From an uncultured Rickettsiales bacterium (GTDB taxonomy: Bacteria > Pseudomonadota > Alphaproteobacteria > Rickettsiales > UBA1997): DNA of 40,223 nucleotides. Under the pieces are notes generated by a model, which made no database searches, was not told the DNA's origin, and worked only from the letters and a program-made list of their open reading frames with translations. How positions within the stretch are numbered: the first letter of the stretch is position 1; every line of letters starts with the position of its first letter. The stretch covers positions 1 through 40,223 of the forward strand of contig CAJQHK010000007.1 in assembly GCA_905478165.1 (NCBI GenBank). The letters are read 5' to 3'. This document shows, piece after piece, positions 1-7,789 of the stretch. Made by a program: the position numbers and the translations under genes.

Positions 1-3000
1 TAATTTATGTTTCTTTTGGTGGTACCTTTACTATTATTATGAGCTTGGTGGGCAATTATTTTTCTTTGGAGGTTTTTAAAGGCGGCGTCATTATATATCT
101 TGTCTTGCAACGCATTATAACCATCTTGAGTAGTGATGTCGTCGGAACTCAAACTTTTTTCCTTCATTCTGTTATCGCTCATTATGCGTATAACTATTTT
201 TTTATGCTCAATATCAAAATTCTTATACACCTTTTCATCACTCAAATTCTCTTTTATAACTTTTTTTAGCAGATCATCAAACTTATTATCTAGATATTTA
301 ATGTTGAATTGTCTCTCCACTTCTTTTTCCAAATCTTGTTCATTATATTTAACTGAGTTATCTTCTTGTATTAGATTCTTGATGTTATTTCGTAATGCTA
401 ATTTAACTTTTTTTGTTGCCTCAATATTAGTTAATAACGGATCTTTTTCAATTAGGTCTTGTATTACACTTAATATATTCTTTTCTACAAAATGTGTATT
501 TAAGATAGATGTAACAGTGTGCATTTTACTAACAGAGGCTCCTTCTAAAGAAACCTGATTAATAATTTGAGACCTTATCGCCGACTCTATATTTAACCCC
601 TCCTTACTACTATTAAACTTTGTTTCTGCCTTTTTTATCGCACTCTTAATTTTAGGAGATAATTCGGCGTTGTTGTAAGCTTCATTTGAGGTGATGGATG
701 AGTAAGCTGGGGTGATGGATGAGTAAGCTGAGGTGATGGATGAGTAAGCTCTACCAGCGCCACTGCCAATACGGCTCTTTGCAATATAAGAATTAGCTCT
801 TCTTATTCGGTTGCCAATACGGCTCTTTGCAATATAAGAACTAGCTCTGCTTATTCGGTCACCAGATAACCTGTCAAGAGCTCTGAAGCCGCCATCATGC
901 TCTTGGAGAAATTTTGCAGATCCCGGTCCAATTCTTTTTGCATAGCCAACACCGCTACTTACCATTGATTTTGCAGATCCTATTATGAAAGAATTGCTAT
1001 CCATCATGTTGCTAAATATGGCGGACCCCTCTTTCGATATGCCCCCTATTATACTATTAACCCTAGCAGATTGTTGTTGATAAGAAATTAGTCCAGAAGC
1101 GATGATGCCAATTTGAGATATAACCATATCTAAGAAATATAGTAATATAATTACTTCCATAATAATAAGTATCATTTCAAAAAAATCCTTATCACCAACA
1201 AATTTTCCAGTCCCATCCCCACTATCTATTCCTTTAGTTGGATCTGCAGCGTAAATTGTAAAAAATGATAATAGTGATCTTAAGACTGCCTCCGCTACTT
1301 TATCAGTTGCCGTCTCACTGTCTATATCGCCTATTGTAAGACCCGTTTTACCGCTCCATTTAAACAAATCAAATAAATTAGCGGGACAGCTTTCGAAATA
1401 CAGCAAAGATTCCGGACTTGCTTGGCCATATAACCCAATTTTATCATTGATAATCGACAGAAAGGCATATAGTACTAAAAAAACCATTACAATCTCGATT
1501 GATCTTGCTCCAAGAGTCACTAACCATCTATGAAAGAAGGTGGATGTAGTTTTGTGAACTGTTAAAATAAATGCTAAGGGACCTAAGGATAATAATAATA
1601 TTGAACTAGAAAATAAAGTTAGATAAACAATAACAATTTTTACCATGATATATATAAAATAAATCATGATAATATACACGCCAGCAATAATAATGATGGC
1701 AGCAATGTTAAAGGGAGAAAAAAGAAGGGACCACAATTTGATAAATACATTTTCCGATGAAAAAAATATTTTGATCATTTCGTCAGGAAAGGCAAATTTT
1801 GACGCATTGCCACTGACAGAAGATAGTTGTTCTAATGTCCTTATGTCGCTGCTAATGTGGAAAAGGTCCAAATTTAATGTGAAGTTGGACATGGTCTCAA
1901 TACTGCCAATAAAAAATCCTACAACTATACCATTGTACCATGACCAGCTATCTGGAGAGGTAAAAAATATTATTAGAGAAATCTTTAGTATTTTGGAAAA
2001 AAATTCCTGACGAGATATTTCCATTGTACCGCTTAAGATGCCAAAACCCATAAATAGAAGATATAATATTAATGTTAATCTAACAATAGCTTTGAAAATG
2101 GAGTTACTCACAATTTTATTATATGATTTTTCTAGAGCCCCATCATTGTAAAATAATCCTTCAATAGTGTTGACTATATTTGTCAATATACCGTTATATT
2201 CCTTATCTAAAACACCTTCTATAAAATAAATATTGTAATGACCACTGTTATCTTCATAGTAACCATCTTTAAATTTAACTTTTATCTCCTCTCCTGCTTC
2301 ATGACCTGGATATAGTTGATTATTGGGGCTGGAATATCTATATTTATCTACATCTTTAAGATAAAATTCTGAATATAGCGCGTATTCTTTTGTTGGCTCA
2401 GTTTCTCCATTATAACCAAATAATCCAATGTAAGCGTTATATCCAGCATCATTATAGCAAGTCTCTTGCTTATCGGATTCTTTTTCCTCAGTATTTTTCT
2501 TCTTATAATTTAAATCAATGTATTCTAACCTTGGGTCATTGTAGACTATGTCTTCTTTAGCAGGGTCATACTCATTATTTTTGTTTAGATCAATAAAAAA
2601 TTGATCAGTACAGCTCCAATTACTCTCACTATTTTGATTATCAGTTCCTGGTATTTCACATTCTTTATATTGACTCACACCTTCAGTATATATGGGGCAA
2701 TATTTGCTATCAGTAATTGCCGTTGGTTTTTCTCTGATATCGATGTGATGTAGGTCTGGGTTATTATTGAGGTTTTCTTCCTTTATACCACCAACATTCC
2801 TAATCTTTGTGCAAAGGCAGTTATGCAGAGAGCGGTCATATATGATTGGATTACCACTACTATCCTTACCTTTTAATATAAATTTTACTTTATCGTCATC
2901 TTCATAATCTGTTTTTGGTTTTGCACATATTCTGCACCTAGTATTACCGTCTCCAAACTTCTTATTGATATATGTAATACCTTTAATATCAATAATGAAG

Positions 3001-3275
3001 GCGTTACCATCTGCTTTATATCCATTAGCTCTCCAATCAGATTGTTGTCCACCAGATTGAACAGGAATATATTCATTACCTGTAACCTTATAACCCTTGG
3101 CATCTACTATAGAAGACTCAATAAAGCCATTGTCTATTATGCACCCTCTGTCATAATTATTGCTAGAAAGAATCATTATGAAGACCAATATTATGAATAC
3201 GAATATAAAAAAGGAGCGTAAGAACGCCTTTTTAGAACCCAATATTATTGAACCTGTTTCTCTTATAGATCGCAA
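1..3275 (-). CDS. VirB6/TrbL-like type IV secretion protein, partial (C-terminus off left edge)
   Basis: I translated the minus strand by hand and the frame is open from about 3305 to base 1, at least 1091 codons without a stop. Order of parts: short basic N-terminus and one membrane anchor (about residues 10-35, FLRSFFIFVFIILVF); a long Cys-containing extracytoplasmic region (about 35-390) with AYIGLFGYNGE and YALYSEFYLKD; a TrbL/VirB6-type block of membrane segments (about 390-735, including LTLILYLLFMGFG and ILLLSLGPLAFIL); then a hydrophilic Lys/Ser-rich tail with tandem repeats. This plan matches the over-sized VirB6 paralogues of Rickettsiales P-type T4SS, inner-membrane channel components. 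Start is uncertain: an in-frame stop lies at 3306-3308, the ATG at 3304 is out of frame, and the first usable in-frame start is TTG at 3275. No other vir gene is in the window. Confidence 0.85.
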   Translation of the reverse strand, partial: MRSIRETGSIILGSKKAFLRSFFIFVFIILVFIMILSSNNYDRGCIIDNGFIESSIVDAKGYKVTGNEYIPVQSGGQQSDWRANGYKADGNAFIIDIKGITYINKKFGDGNTRCRICAKPKTDYEDDDKVKFILKGKDSSGNPIIYDRSLHNCLCTKIRNVGGIKEENLNNNPDLHHIDIREKPTAITDSKYCPIYTEGVSQYKECEIPGTDNQNSESNWSCTDQFFIDLNKNNEYDPAKEDIVYNDPRLEYIDLNYKKKNTEEKESDKQETCYNDAGYNAYIGLFGYNGETEPTKEYALYSEFYLKDVDKYRYSSPNNQLYPGHEAGEEIKVKFKDGYYEDNSGHYNIYFIEGVLDKEYNGILTNIVNTIEGLFYNDGALEKSYNKIVSNSIFKAIVRLTLILYLLFMGFGILSGTMEISRQEFFSKILKISLIIFFTSPDSWSWYNGIVVGFFIGSIETMSNFTLNLDLFHISSDIRTLEQLSSVSGNASKFAFPDEMIKIFFSSENVFIKLWSLLFSPFNIAAIIIIAGVYIIMIYFIYIMVKIVIVYLTLFSSSILLLSLGPLAFILTVHKTTSTFFHRWLVTLGARSIEIVMVFLVLYAFLSIINDKIGLYGQASPESLLYFESCPANLFDLFKWSGKTGLTIGDIDSETATDKVAEAVLRSLLSFFTIYAADPTKGIDSGDGTGKFVGDKDFFEMILIIMEVIILLYFLDMVISQIGIIASGLISYQQQSARVNSIIGGISKEGSAIFSNMMDSNSFIIGSAKSMVSSGVGYAKRIGPGSAKFLQEHDGGFRALDRLSGDRISRASSYIAKSRIGNRIRRANSYIAKSRIGSGAGRAYSSITSAYSSITPAYSSITSNEAYNNAELSPKIKSAIKKAETKFNSSKEGLNIESAIRSQIINQVSLEGASVSKMHTVTSILNTHFVEKNILSVIQDLIEKDPLLTNIEATKKVKLALRNNIKNLIQEDNSVKYNEQDLEKEVERQFNIKYLDNKFDDLLKKVIKENLSDEKVYKNFDIEHKKIVIRIMSDNRMKEKSLSSDDITTQDGYNALQDKIYNDAAFKNLQRKIIAHQAHNNSKGTTKRNIN
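688..750 (-). repeat. 21-bp tandem repeat, three copies, inside the VirB6-like tail
   Basis: Three consecutive 21-bp units (688-708, 709-729, 730-750) on the pattern GAGGTGATGGATGAGTAAGC+T, differing at one or two bases. They are in frame on the minus strand and encode AYSSIT(S/P) heptads in the hydrophilic tail. Unit length is a multiple of three, so copy-number change would not break the gene. Confidence 0.9.
764..859 (-). repeat. 48-bp tandem duplication inside the VirB6-like tail
   Basis: Two adjacent 48-bp copies (764-811 and 812-859) with only about three mismatches, each starting TGCCAATACGGCTCTTTGC. In frame on the minus strand each encodes a 16-residue basic unit (NSYIAKSRIGNRIRRA). 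The high identity suggests a recent duplication. Confidence 0.9.
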
Positions 3276-3370
3276 ATTTTCTGAAGTTGTTTCTGTAGCA
3301 CCATTTTAACTTGAAAGAGTGATGATTTAATTAGAGTTTACTTTAAGCTAAGAGTTGATGCAATCTGTGA

Positions 3371-3456
3371 TGGTACCTGCGGCCGGACTTGAACCGGCAC
3401 GAGCTAGGCTCCACGGATTTTAAGTCCGTTATGTCTACCAATTCCATCACGCAGGC
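3371..3456 (-). tRNA. tRNA-Leu(TAA)
   Basis: Minus-strand cloverleaf of 86 nt. Acceptor arms GCCTGCG and CGCAGGT pair (one G-U), the discriminator is A and CCA is encoded. The D arm has GGAATTGGTAGAC, the anticodon loop CTTAAAA carries TAA, there is a long class II variable arm (GTGGAGCCTAGCTCGT region) and the T arm has GGTTCAAGTCC. The long variable arm and anticodon together specify leucine. It lies just upstream of the VirB6-like gene on the same strand. Confidence 0.95.
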
Positions 3457-3573
3457 ATTTTGTAAAAAAATTAATAGTCGCTAATTTTTTTTTATATTGC
3501 AAGTTTTAATTATTTTGATTGACAATTCTATTATGGTAATTATCAGTCTAAAGCGTATTATGTATAGTTAGGA

Positions 3574-3668
3574 AATAGTCAAAAATAACGCTAAATTCCA
3601 CTACTAATTTGAACAAAACATATAATTTTTAAACCAAAGAATTTGATGCTAATTTTAGCTTTTCATTC
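3574..3668 (-). mobile_element. Eroded 3' end of an IS256-family element
   Basis: The minus strand encodes NEKLKLASNSLV followed by a stop (3629-3631), nearly the same as NEMLKLASNSSV at the end of the transposase remnant at 39507-39815. Similarity continues past the stop in both places (ATATAATTT..TAGACC-like, then GCTAAATTC), as expected for the shared terminal non-coding part of an IS. Only the last dozen codons and the tip survive; reading further in meets stops at once. Confidence 0.55.
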
Positions 3669-3727
3669 TAAACTTGATTAGGGGTCTTGTGGCCTAATAT
3701 TTTTCTTGATATACAGACTGCGACTAA

Positions 3728-3785
3728 TACCAATTTCCACCTTTAAAGCAGTTTTTTCGAAATATTTTTATTCATAAATATTTAA
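3728..3785. repeat. Left half of the dispersed palindromic element
   Basis: From TACCAATTTCCACC through AAAGCAGTTTTTTCG to TTCATAAATATTTAAC this matches the left arm of the full element at 39874-40041 almost base for base. The central hairpin and right arm are missing. Confidence 0.75.
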
Positions 3786-4131
3786 CTAAGGTCTTTGATG
3801 TTATTCAGGGTTATAAAGTTAGGGATATAGCGCAGTTACTTCCTTGGGATATTATTCTGGAGTAGACTTAAATAAATTAATAGGAGCGGGTTTGCTGGAC
3901 GCTCACCTTTAATTCTACTAAAAATTATTGTAACATCATGTTATTTATAAAAATAAACAACTACTTCTTAAGAGTTTTGTTAATCTTTTTATCGGTTTCA
4001 TATTGATTAAGAAAAATGACGCCCACATTTCATCCTAAATGAAAAAATATAATTTAGACTTTTCTCTTTAAAAAATTTATGGTAATTATATTTTTAGGGC
4101 AAGAACTAAGTAAAAAAATGAACTTTAATAT
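3786..4131. other. Non-coding spacer, no gene recognised
   Basis: AT-rich DNA with stops in all frames. The plus strand around 3810-3865 reads GYKVRDIAQLLPWDIILE then stop; the LLPW ending resembles the C-terminus of IS66-type transposases, but the stretch is too short to call. No promoter, terminator or RNA was identified with confidence. Confidence 0.5.
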
Positions 4132-4341
4132 CTAACCTCCACCAATGAAGTGAATCATTTCAATTTCATCTCCCTCCTGAATGATTTCGTTTTTATATTG
4201 GTCAGGAAAAATAATGTCTAAATTTTTTTCAATTGCAATTTTCTTTACATCCAAACCTAAATTACTTATTAAATCCTCTATGGAAGATTTTTCTGCTAAT
4301 TCAGTAATTTTTCCATTGAGATTTATTTTAATTTTCGCCAT
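4132..4341 (-). CDS. thiS: Sulfur carrier protein ThiS
   Basis: A 69-residue ubiquitin-fold sulfur carrier. It starts MAKIKINLNGK and ends MIHFIGGG; the C-terminal Gly-Gly is what is adenylated and thiocarboxylated to donate sulfur for the thiazole ring of thiamine. Size and the acidic IIQEGDEIEMI segment before the tail fit the family. I chose ATG at 4341; a TTG at 4362 would add seven residues with no family support. There is no thiG, thiF or thiO beside it, so its partners must be elsewhere if the pathway is complete. A MoaD-like carrier is the alternative; the length and ending favour ThiS. Confidence 0.85.
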   Translation of the reverse strand: MAKIKINLNGKITELAEKSSIEDLISNLGLDVKKIAIEKNLDIIFPDQYKNEIIQEGDEIEMIHFIGGG

Positions 4342-4433
4342 TATTTGTTTATTTAATATCAAAGAGTCATTTTTAATCCAGATTTAATAAAATATTTTAA
4401 AGATAAATTTTGGCACAAGACAATAACTAAATT

Positions 4434-5510
4434 TTGAAATTATATTATCAATATATCCTAAAAAATAATATTAAGCAATTTATTTTTGTAACTTTAACTT
4501 TAGTTTCAGTAATTTTACTTACCAGATCGTCATCTTTTTTGGTATTTATAACTGAAAAGGGGGTTGGGTTAGTCGATTTTTTATCTTTATTGATTTTAAT
4601 CACACCTTGGCTTTTAACAATTATTATTCCGGCGTCTTTATTTATTTCTCTTATAATTTGTTTTAATAAGATGATTTCTAATAATGAGATTACGATTTTA
4701 AAAAATGCAGGACTTAGTAAGTTCAATATTTTAAGGCCGGTTATTTTACTCTCTGTTTTATGTTCTTTGGTGTGTTACGTAATTTCTTTGTATTTGATGC
4801 CGATGGCGAATAAGCATTTAAAGATGAAAAAACATAATTTTCAGTTAAATTATAATAATATAATGATTTCTCCTGGTATTTTTGAAAACTTAAATAATGT
4901 CACTATCAGCGTTGAAGGTAGGAAGGGTAATCTATTGTCAGGAATTTTAATTTATGATGATAGAAATTTAAACTATTCATCAACTATCACCTCTACTAGT
5001 GGATTAATCGAAAGAAAATCAGACTCCTTACTTATTCATCTTAAGGATGGAACTATTCAGAGGTTTAATAATCAAACTAATATTACAGAAATTTTAAGAT
5101 TTGATAGCTATATTATTGATTTAAATGACGAAAAGAAAATTAATGAAAATTTTACTTGGAAGGCTAGGGAGAGGTATTTTGGTGAATTATTAAATTATGA
5201 TAAAAATCTTCATCCAAAACATATTGCTCAATATAAGGTCGAGATTCATAAAAGAATAACAATGCCATTATTTTCTGTAATATTAACTCTTATTGCAACT
5301 TCAAGCTTGTTCAGCGGCTCTTTTAATAGGAGGGGTAATTTAAGAAATATTTTAAAATCAGTATTTCTGGCAATCCTTTTTATTACCTCATCTATATTGA
5401 TTTACAATATAATGGAAAAATCAATAGCATTTGCGCCATTAATATATTTAAATTTTCTTATATTTTTTATATTCTGTTCTGTTGTGATAGCAAAAAATAA
5501 ACTCAATTAA
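4434..5510 (+). CDS. lptF: LPS export permease LptF
   Basis: A YjgP/YjgQ-family permease of 358 residues, a transmembrane subunit of the LptB2FG ABC machine that extracts lipopolysaccharide from the inner membrane. It starts MKLYYQYILKNN and has N-terminal helices (about 15-120) including LLTIIIPASLF and the coupling segment NNEITILKNAGLSKFNI. A periplasmic jellyroll-like region (about 125-265) and three C-terminal helices follow. The start is TTG at 4434; no in-frame ATG fits the N-terminus. It overlaps lptG by one base (TAATG), so the two are translationally coupled. It implies the organism makes some form of LPS or a related glycolipid. Confidence 0.9.
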   Translation: MKLYYQYILKNNIKQFIFVTLTLVSVILLTRSSSFLVFITEKGVGLVDFLSLLILITPWLLTIIIPASLFISLIICFNKMISNNEITILKNAGLSKFNILRPVILLSVLCSLVCYVISLYLMPMANKHLKMKKHNFQLNYNNIMISPGIFENLNNVTISVEGRKGNLLSGILIYDDRNLNYSSTITSTSGLIERKSDSLLIHLKDGTIQRFNNQTNITEILRFDSYIIDLNDEKKINENFTWKARERYFGELLNYDKNLHPKHIAQYKVEIHKRITMPLFSVILTLIATSSLFSGSFNRRGNLRNILKSVFLAILFITSSILIYNIMEKSIAFAPLIYLNFLIFFIFCSVVIAKNKLN

Positions 5511-6628
5511 TGTTTTCAATAATTAACTTATATTTAATAAGGCAATTTTTACAGAGATTTTTTATTATAACCTGCTGTATCTCGGTATTAATTATTACTT
5601 TTAATTTGTTTGACCTTCTTGATGGTGCTGGCGGAGTTCCTTTGTCAACTTCGTTTTTTTTAGCAATATTGAAGTTACCAAGCTTTATTAGAGAGATGTT
5701 TATTTTTTTTATTATGATATCGGTAATGACGACATTCTACTCCCTGTCCTTAAGTAATGAGATTACAGTAATGCGCTCCTCTGGATTATCTCTATTTAAA
5801 ATTATAACACCAATTTCTATATCAATTTTTATTATTGGAATTCTTTTGGTATCCGTTTTTAATGAAATTGTTATCGTTTCTGATAAAAAATATAAAAAGA
5901 TAGAAAATTCACTTAAAAAAGATCAGGAAGATAGTTTTATTTATAGTCCAAAAGATGGAATTTGGTTTAAGCAAAATAATTTTGATAATCTAGGTGGCAA
6001 AATTATTTTCCGATCTGGATCAGCAAATAATCGTGATATTATTTTTTATGACGCAAAGATTTGGTATTTTAATTCTAATAATGAATTTTATCAAAAGATT
6101 GATACTAAGGAATTAAGGTTAAAGGGAGGTTATTTGGTTGCTCAAAATGTCAGAGTTAATAATGATAAGTTAATTAATAAAAAGTTAGAAGATTTTCGCA
6201 TGAAAACAGATTTAACTTCTGAGTTTATAAGGCAAAAAATTAGCAATAATTTTAGTGACGTAAGATCCTTTTCGATTTTCAAATTACCAAATTTAATAGA
6301 AGATATGAAAAATTCTGGATATTCTACTAGAAAATTTCAAATCTATTATCACTCTTTACTTTCAAAGCCGTTCATATTGATAGCTGTATCAATTATAGCT
6401 TTGTATTTTACAATAGTTAACACTAGGAATAAAAATAATATTTTCAATTTTATTATAGGAGTTGTATCTGGTTTTTTATTATATATTTTGATAGCTGTAT
6501 CGCACGCTTTCGGGTCTTCTGGGTTTATACCATTTTTTGTTTCTACCTGGATCTTTGTAGTAATTATTCTTGCTATTTCTATTTTGTTATTAATAATAAG
6601 AGACCATTATTATTTAAATAAAAACTAA
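5510..6628 (+). CDS. lptG: LPS export permease LptG
   Basis: Second YjgP/YjgQ permease, 372 residues, partner of LptF. It shares the same plan: N-terminal helices with LIRQFLQRFFIITC, the coupling motif LSNEITVMRSSGLSLFKI near residue 90, a periplasmic domain (about 130-270, with SPKDGIWFKQ typical of LptG) and a C-terminal helix bundle. The ATG sits in the lptF stop (TAATG). It is followed after 7 bases by a lipoprotein gene, suggesting a single envelope transcript running towards yajC-secD. Confidence 0.92.
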   Translation: MFSIINLYLIRQFLQRFFIITCCISVLIITFNLFDLLDGAGGVPLSTSFFLAILKLPSFIREMFIFFIMISVMTTFYSLSLSNEITVMRSSGLSLFKIITPISISIFIIGILLVSVFNEIVIVSDKKYKKIENSLKKDQEDSFIYSPKDGIWFKQNNFDNLGGKIIFRSGSANNRDIIFYDAKIWYFNSNNEFYQKIDTKELRLKGGYLVAQNVRVNNDKLINKKLEDFRMKTDLTSEFIRQKISNNFSDVRSFSIFKLPNLIEDMKNSGYSTRKFQIYYHSLLSKPFILIAVSIIALYFTIVNTRNKNNIFNFIIGVVSGFLLYILIAVSHAFGSSGFIPFFVSTWIFVVIILAISILLLIIRDHYYLNKN

Positions 6629-6635
6629 CATAATT

Positions 6636-7226
6636 ATGAAAAATTTATTTTGTATCAAGGTTATTGCTATAATTTTTTTGTTAGTATCATGCTCTTCAAA
6701 TGATACGGATCAAAAAGAAGTTTTAAAATCTACTAGCTCAAACATTAATTTGCCAGAATGGGTTCTTGATCCAAAAATTGAAAATGGTATTGCTGCAGTA
6801 GGCATATCCTCTCCAAGTCGTGGTGGATTAAGGTTTCAAATTCCAAAAGCGGAATCTGATGCAAGGGCTAATATTGCAGAAATTTTACAATCTGAAATTT
6901 CTCGTGTGACCAAGAATGCTTTACGAGAATCTAAGCTAAATGACGTTAATGATGTGGAGGAATTTTTCTCTCAGGCTACAAAAAATGTTGTTAAAAATGT
7001 TAAATTGTCTGGCGCAGAAAGAACTGATATATATCAGGCTGATGATGGATCACTATTTATCAGGATGGTTATCAAACAAAATAATTACGCCAAAATTTTA
7101 AAGGATAGTCAGGAGTTGTTTAAGCAGGTCATTGTTAATTCTGATATGAGTCAGGATAATATTGATAAATCTCAAGAAGCGGTTCAAGACATGTTTGAAG
7201 AGCTTGAGATGGAAAGGGGTCAATAA
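6636..7226 (+). CDS. LPP20-like outer-membrane lipoprotein
   Basis: A 196-residue lipoprotein. It has a signal peptide (about 1-18) with lipobox LVSC; LPEWVLDP and GIAAVGIS then open an LPP20-type domain. The domain's ESDARANIAEILQSEIS helix is of the kind seen in LPP20/FlgP-like lipoproteins. The Ser residues after the Cys are compatible with sorting to the outer membrane. A paralogue-like protein is encoded at 28831-29802. It sits directly after lptG and its stop overlaps the next ATG (TAATG). The function of the family is structural or unknown. Confidence 0.75.
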   Translation: MKNLFCIKVIAIIFLLVSCSSNDTDQKEVLKSTSSNINLPEWVLDPKIENGIAAVGISSPSRGGLRFQIPKAESDARANIAEILQSEISRVTKNALRESKLNDVNDVEEFFSQATKNVVKNVKLSGAERTDIYQADDGSLFIRMVIKQNNYAKILKDSQELFKQVIVNSDMSQDNIDKSQEAVQDMFEELEMERGQ

Positions 7227-7381
7227 TGAAGGAGTTATATATTTTTAAAAGTATATTGATTATTTTATTAATTTTTACCTTTACTTCTTGTATTAAGAAG
7301 ATTAAATCTGACTCTGCTTCAAGTAGAATTTTAAATTCTGAAGCAAGTGTAGATAAATTATTTAACGAATTAAAAGATTAA
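7226..7381 (+). CDS. Small lipoprotein, 51 aa, unknown
   Basis: Read directly from the sequence: ATG at 7226 overlaps the preceding stop and TAA is at 7379-7381. The product begins MKELYIFKSILIILLI and has lipobox FTSC at about residues 20-23, leaving a mature peptide of about 29 residues (IKKIKSDSAS.. to ..DKLFNELKD). The preceding gene ends in GGAAAGGGGTCAATAATG, one of the better Shine-Dalgarno-like stretches here. Four bases separate it from yajC. The coupling on both sides and clean lipobox argue for a real gene. I do not recognise the family. Confidence 0.7.
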   Translation: MKELYIFKSILIILLIFTFTSCIKKIKSDSASSRILNSEASVDKLFNELKD

Positions 7382-7384
7382 ATT

Positions 7385-7789
7385 ATGAGCAAGCAAATTA
7401 TATTTTTATTTACTGTATTTTTGTCATTTTCAGCTTTTGCTGATAGTACTGCCGAGCAGCCGAGCACTTTAACCAGCTTGATGCCGTTAGTTTTGGTTGC
7501 GCTTATATTATATTTTATAATATTTAGACCTCAAATGAAGAAAGAAAAAAATAGAGAAAAAATGGTTAATGAGTTAAAAGCAGGTGATTCTGTAGTTACC
7601 GATTCTGGTATACACGGTATTATTTCGAAAGTTAATGGTAAGGAGGGTTTAATTTTATTAGAAATATCGAAAGGTAATATTATTAAAATTAAGAATCGCA
7701 ATATAATTGAGCTTGGAGAAAAAAACAAATCTGCAAAGTCAAAAAATTCACCAAAAATTGTCAATAAGCCTACAAAAGCTAAAAAATAA
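7385..7789 (+). CDS. yajC: Preprotein translocase accessory subunit YajC
   Basis: A 134-residue YajC. It has an N-terminal signal-like segment ending AFADS, a single membrane helix (about 31-48), then the hallmark FIIFRPQMKKEKNREKM and LKAGDSVVTDSGIHGIISKV. It associates with SecDF-YidC at the inner membrane. The extra N-terminal cleavable-looking segment is longer than in E. coli YajC (110 aa), and the Lys-rich end (KSAKSKNSPK..) is also an extension. Its stop overlaps the secD start (TAATG), the conserved yajC-secD order. Confidence 0.92.
   Translation: MSKQIIFLFTVFLSFSAFADSTAEQPSTLTSLMPLVLVALILYFIIFRPQMKKEKNREKMVNELKAGDSVVTDSGIHGIISKVNGKEGLILLEISKGNIIKIKNRNIIELGEKNKSAKSKNSPKIVNKPTKAKK

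Noticed and set aside
133-558. Plus-strand open frame of 141 codons near the left edge
   Set aside because: It is the antisense of the VirB6-like gene, whose minus-strand frame is open over the whole region and has clear family features; the plus-strand product is a low-complexity Ser/Leu/Phe string.
688-859. Tandem repeats as a CRISPR array
   Set aside because: The units are directly adjacent with no unique spacers, lie inside a coding frame and encode peptide repeats.
1666-2010. Plus-strand open frame of 114 codons
   Set aside because: Lies antisense to the transmembrane core of the VirB6-like gene; no recognisable domain.
3521-3550. TTGACA with a downstream AT-rich box as a plus-strand promoter
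   Set aside because: It points into a gene-free relic region and AT-rich boxes are everywhere in this DNA.
3810-3865. IS66-like transposase C-terminus (..LLPW..)
   Set aside because: Only about 18 codons match the idea and the preceding frame is not open; too short to support.
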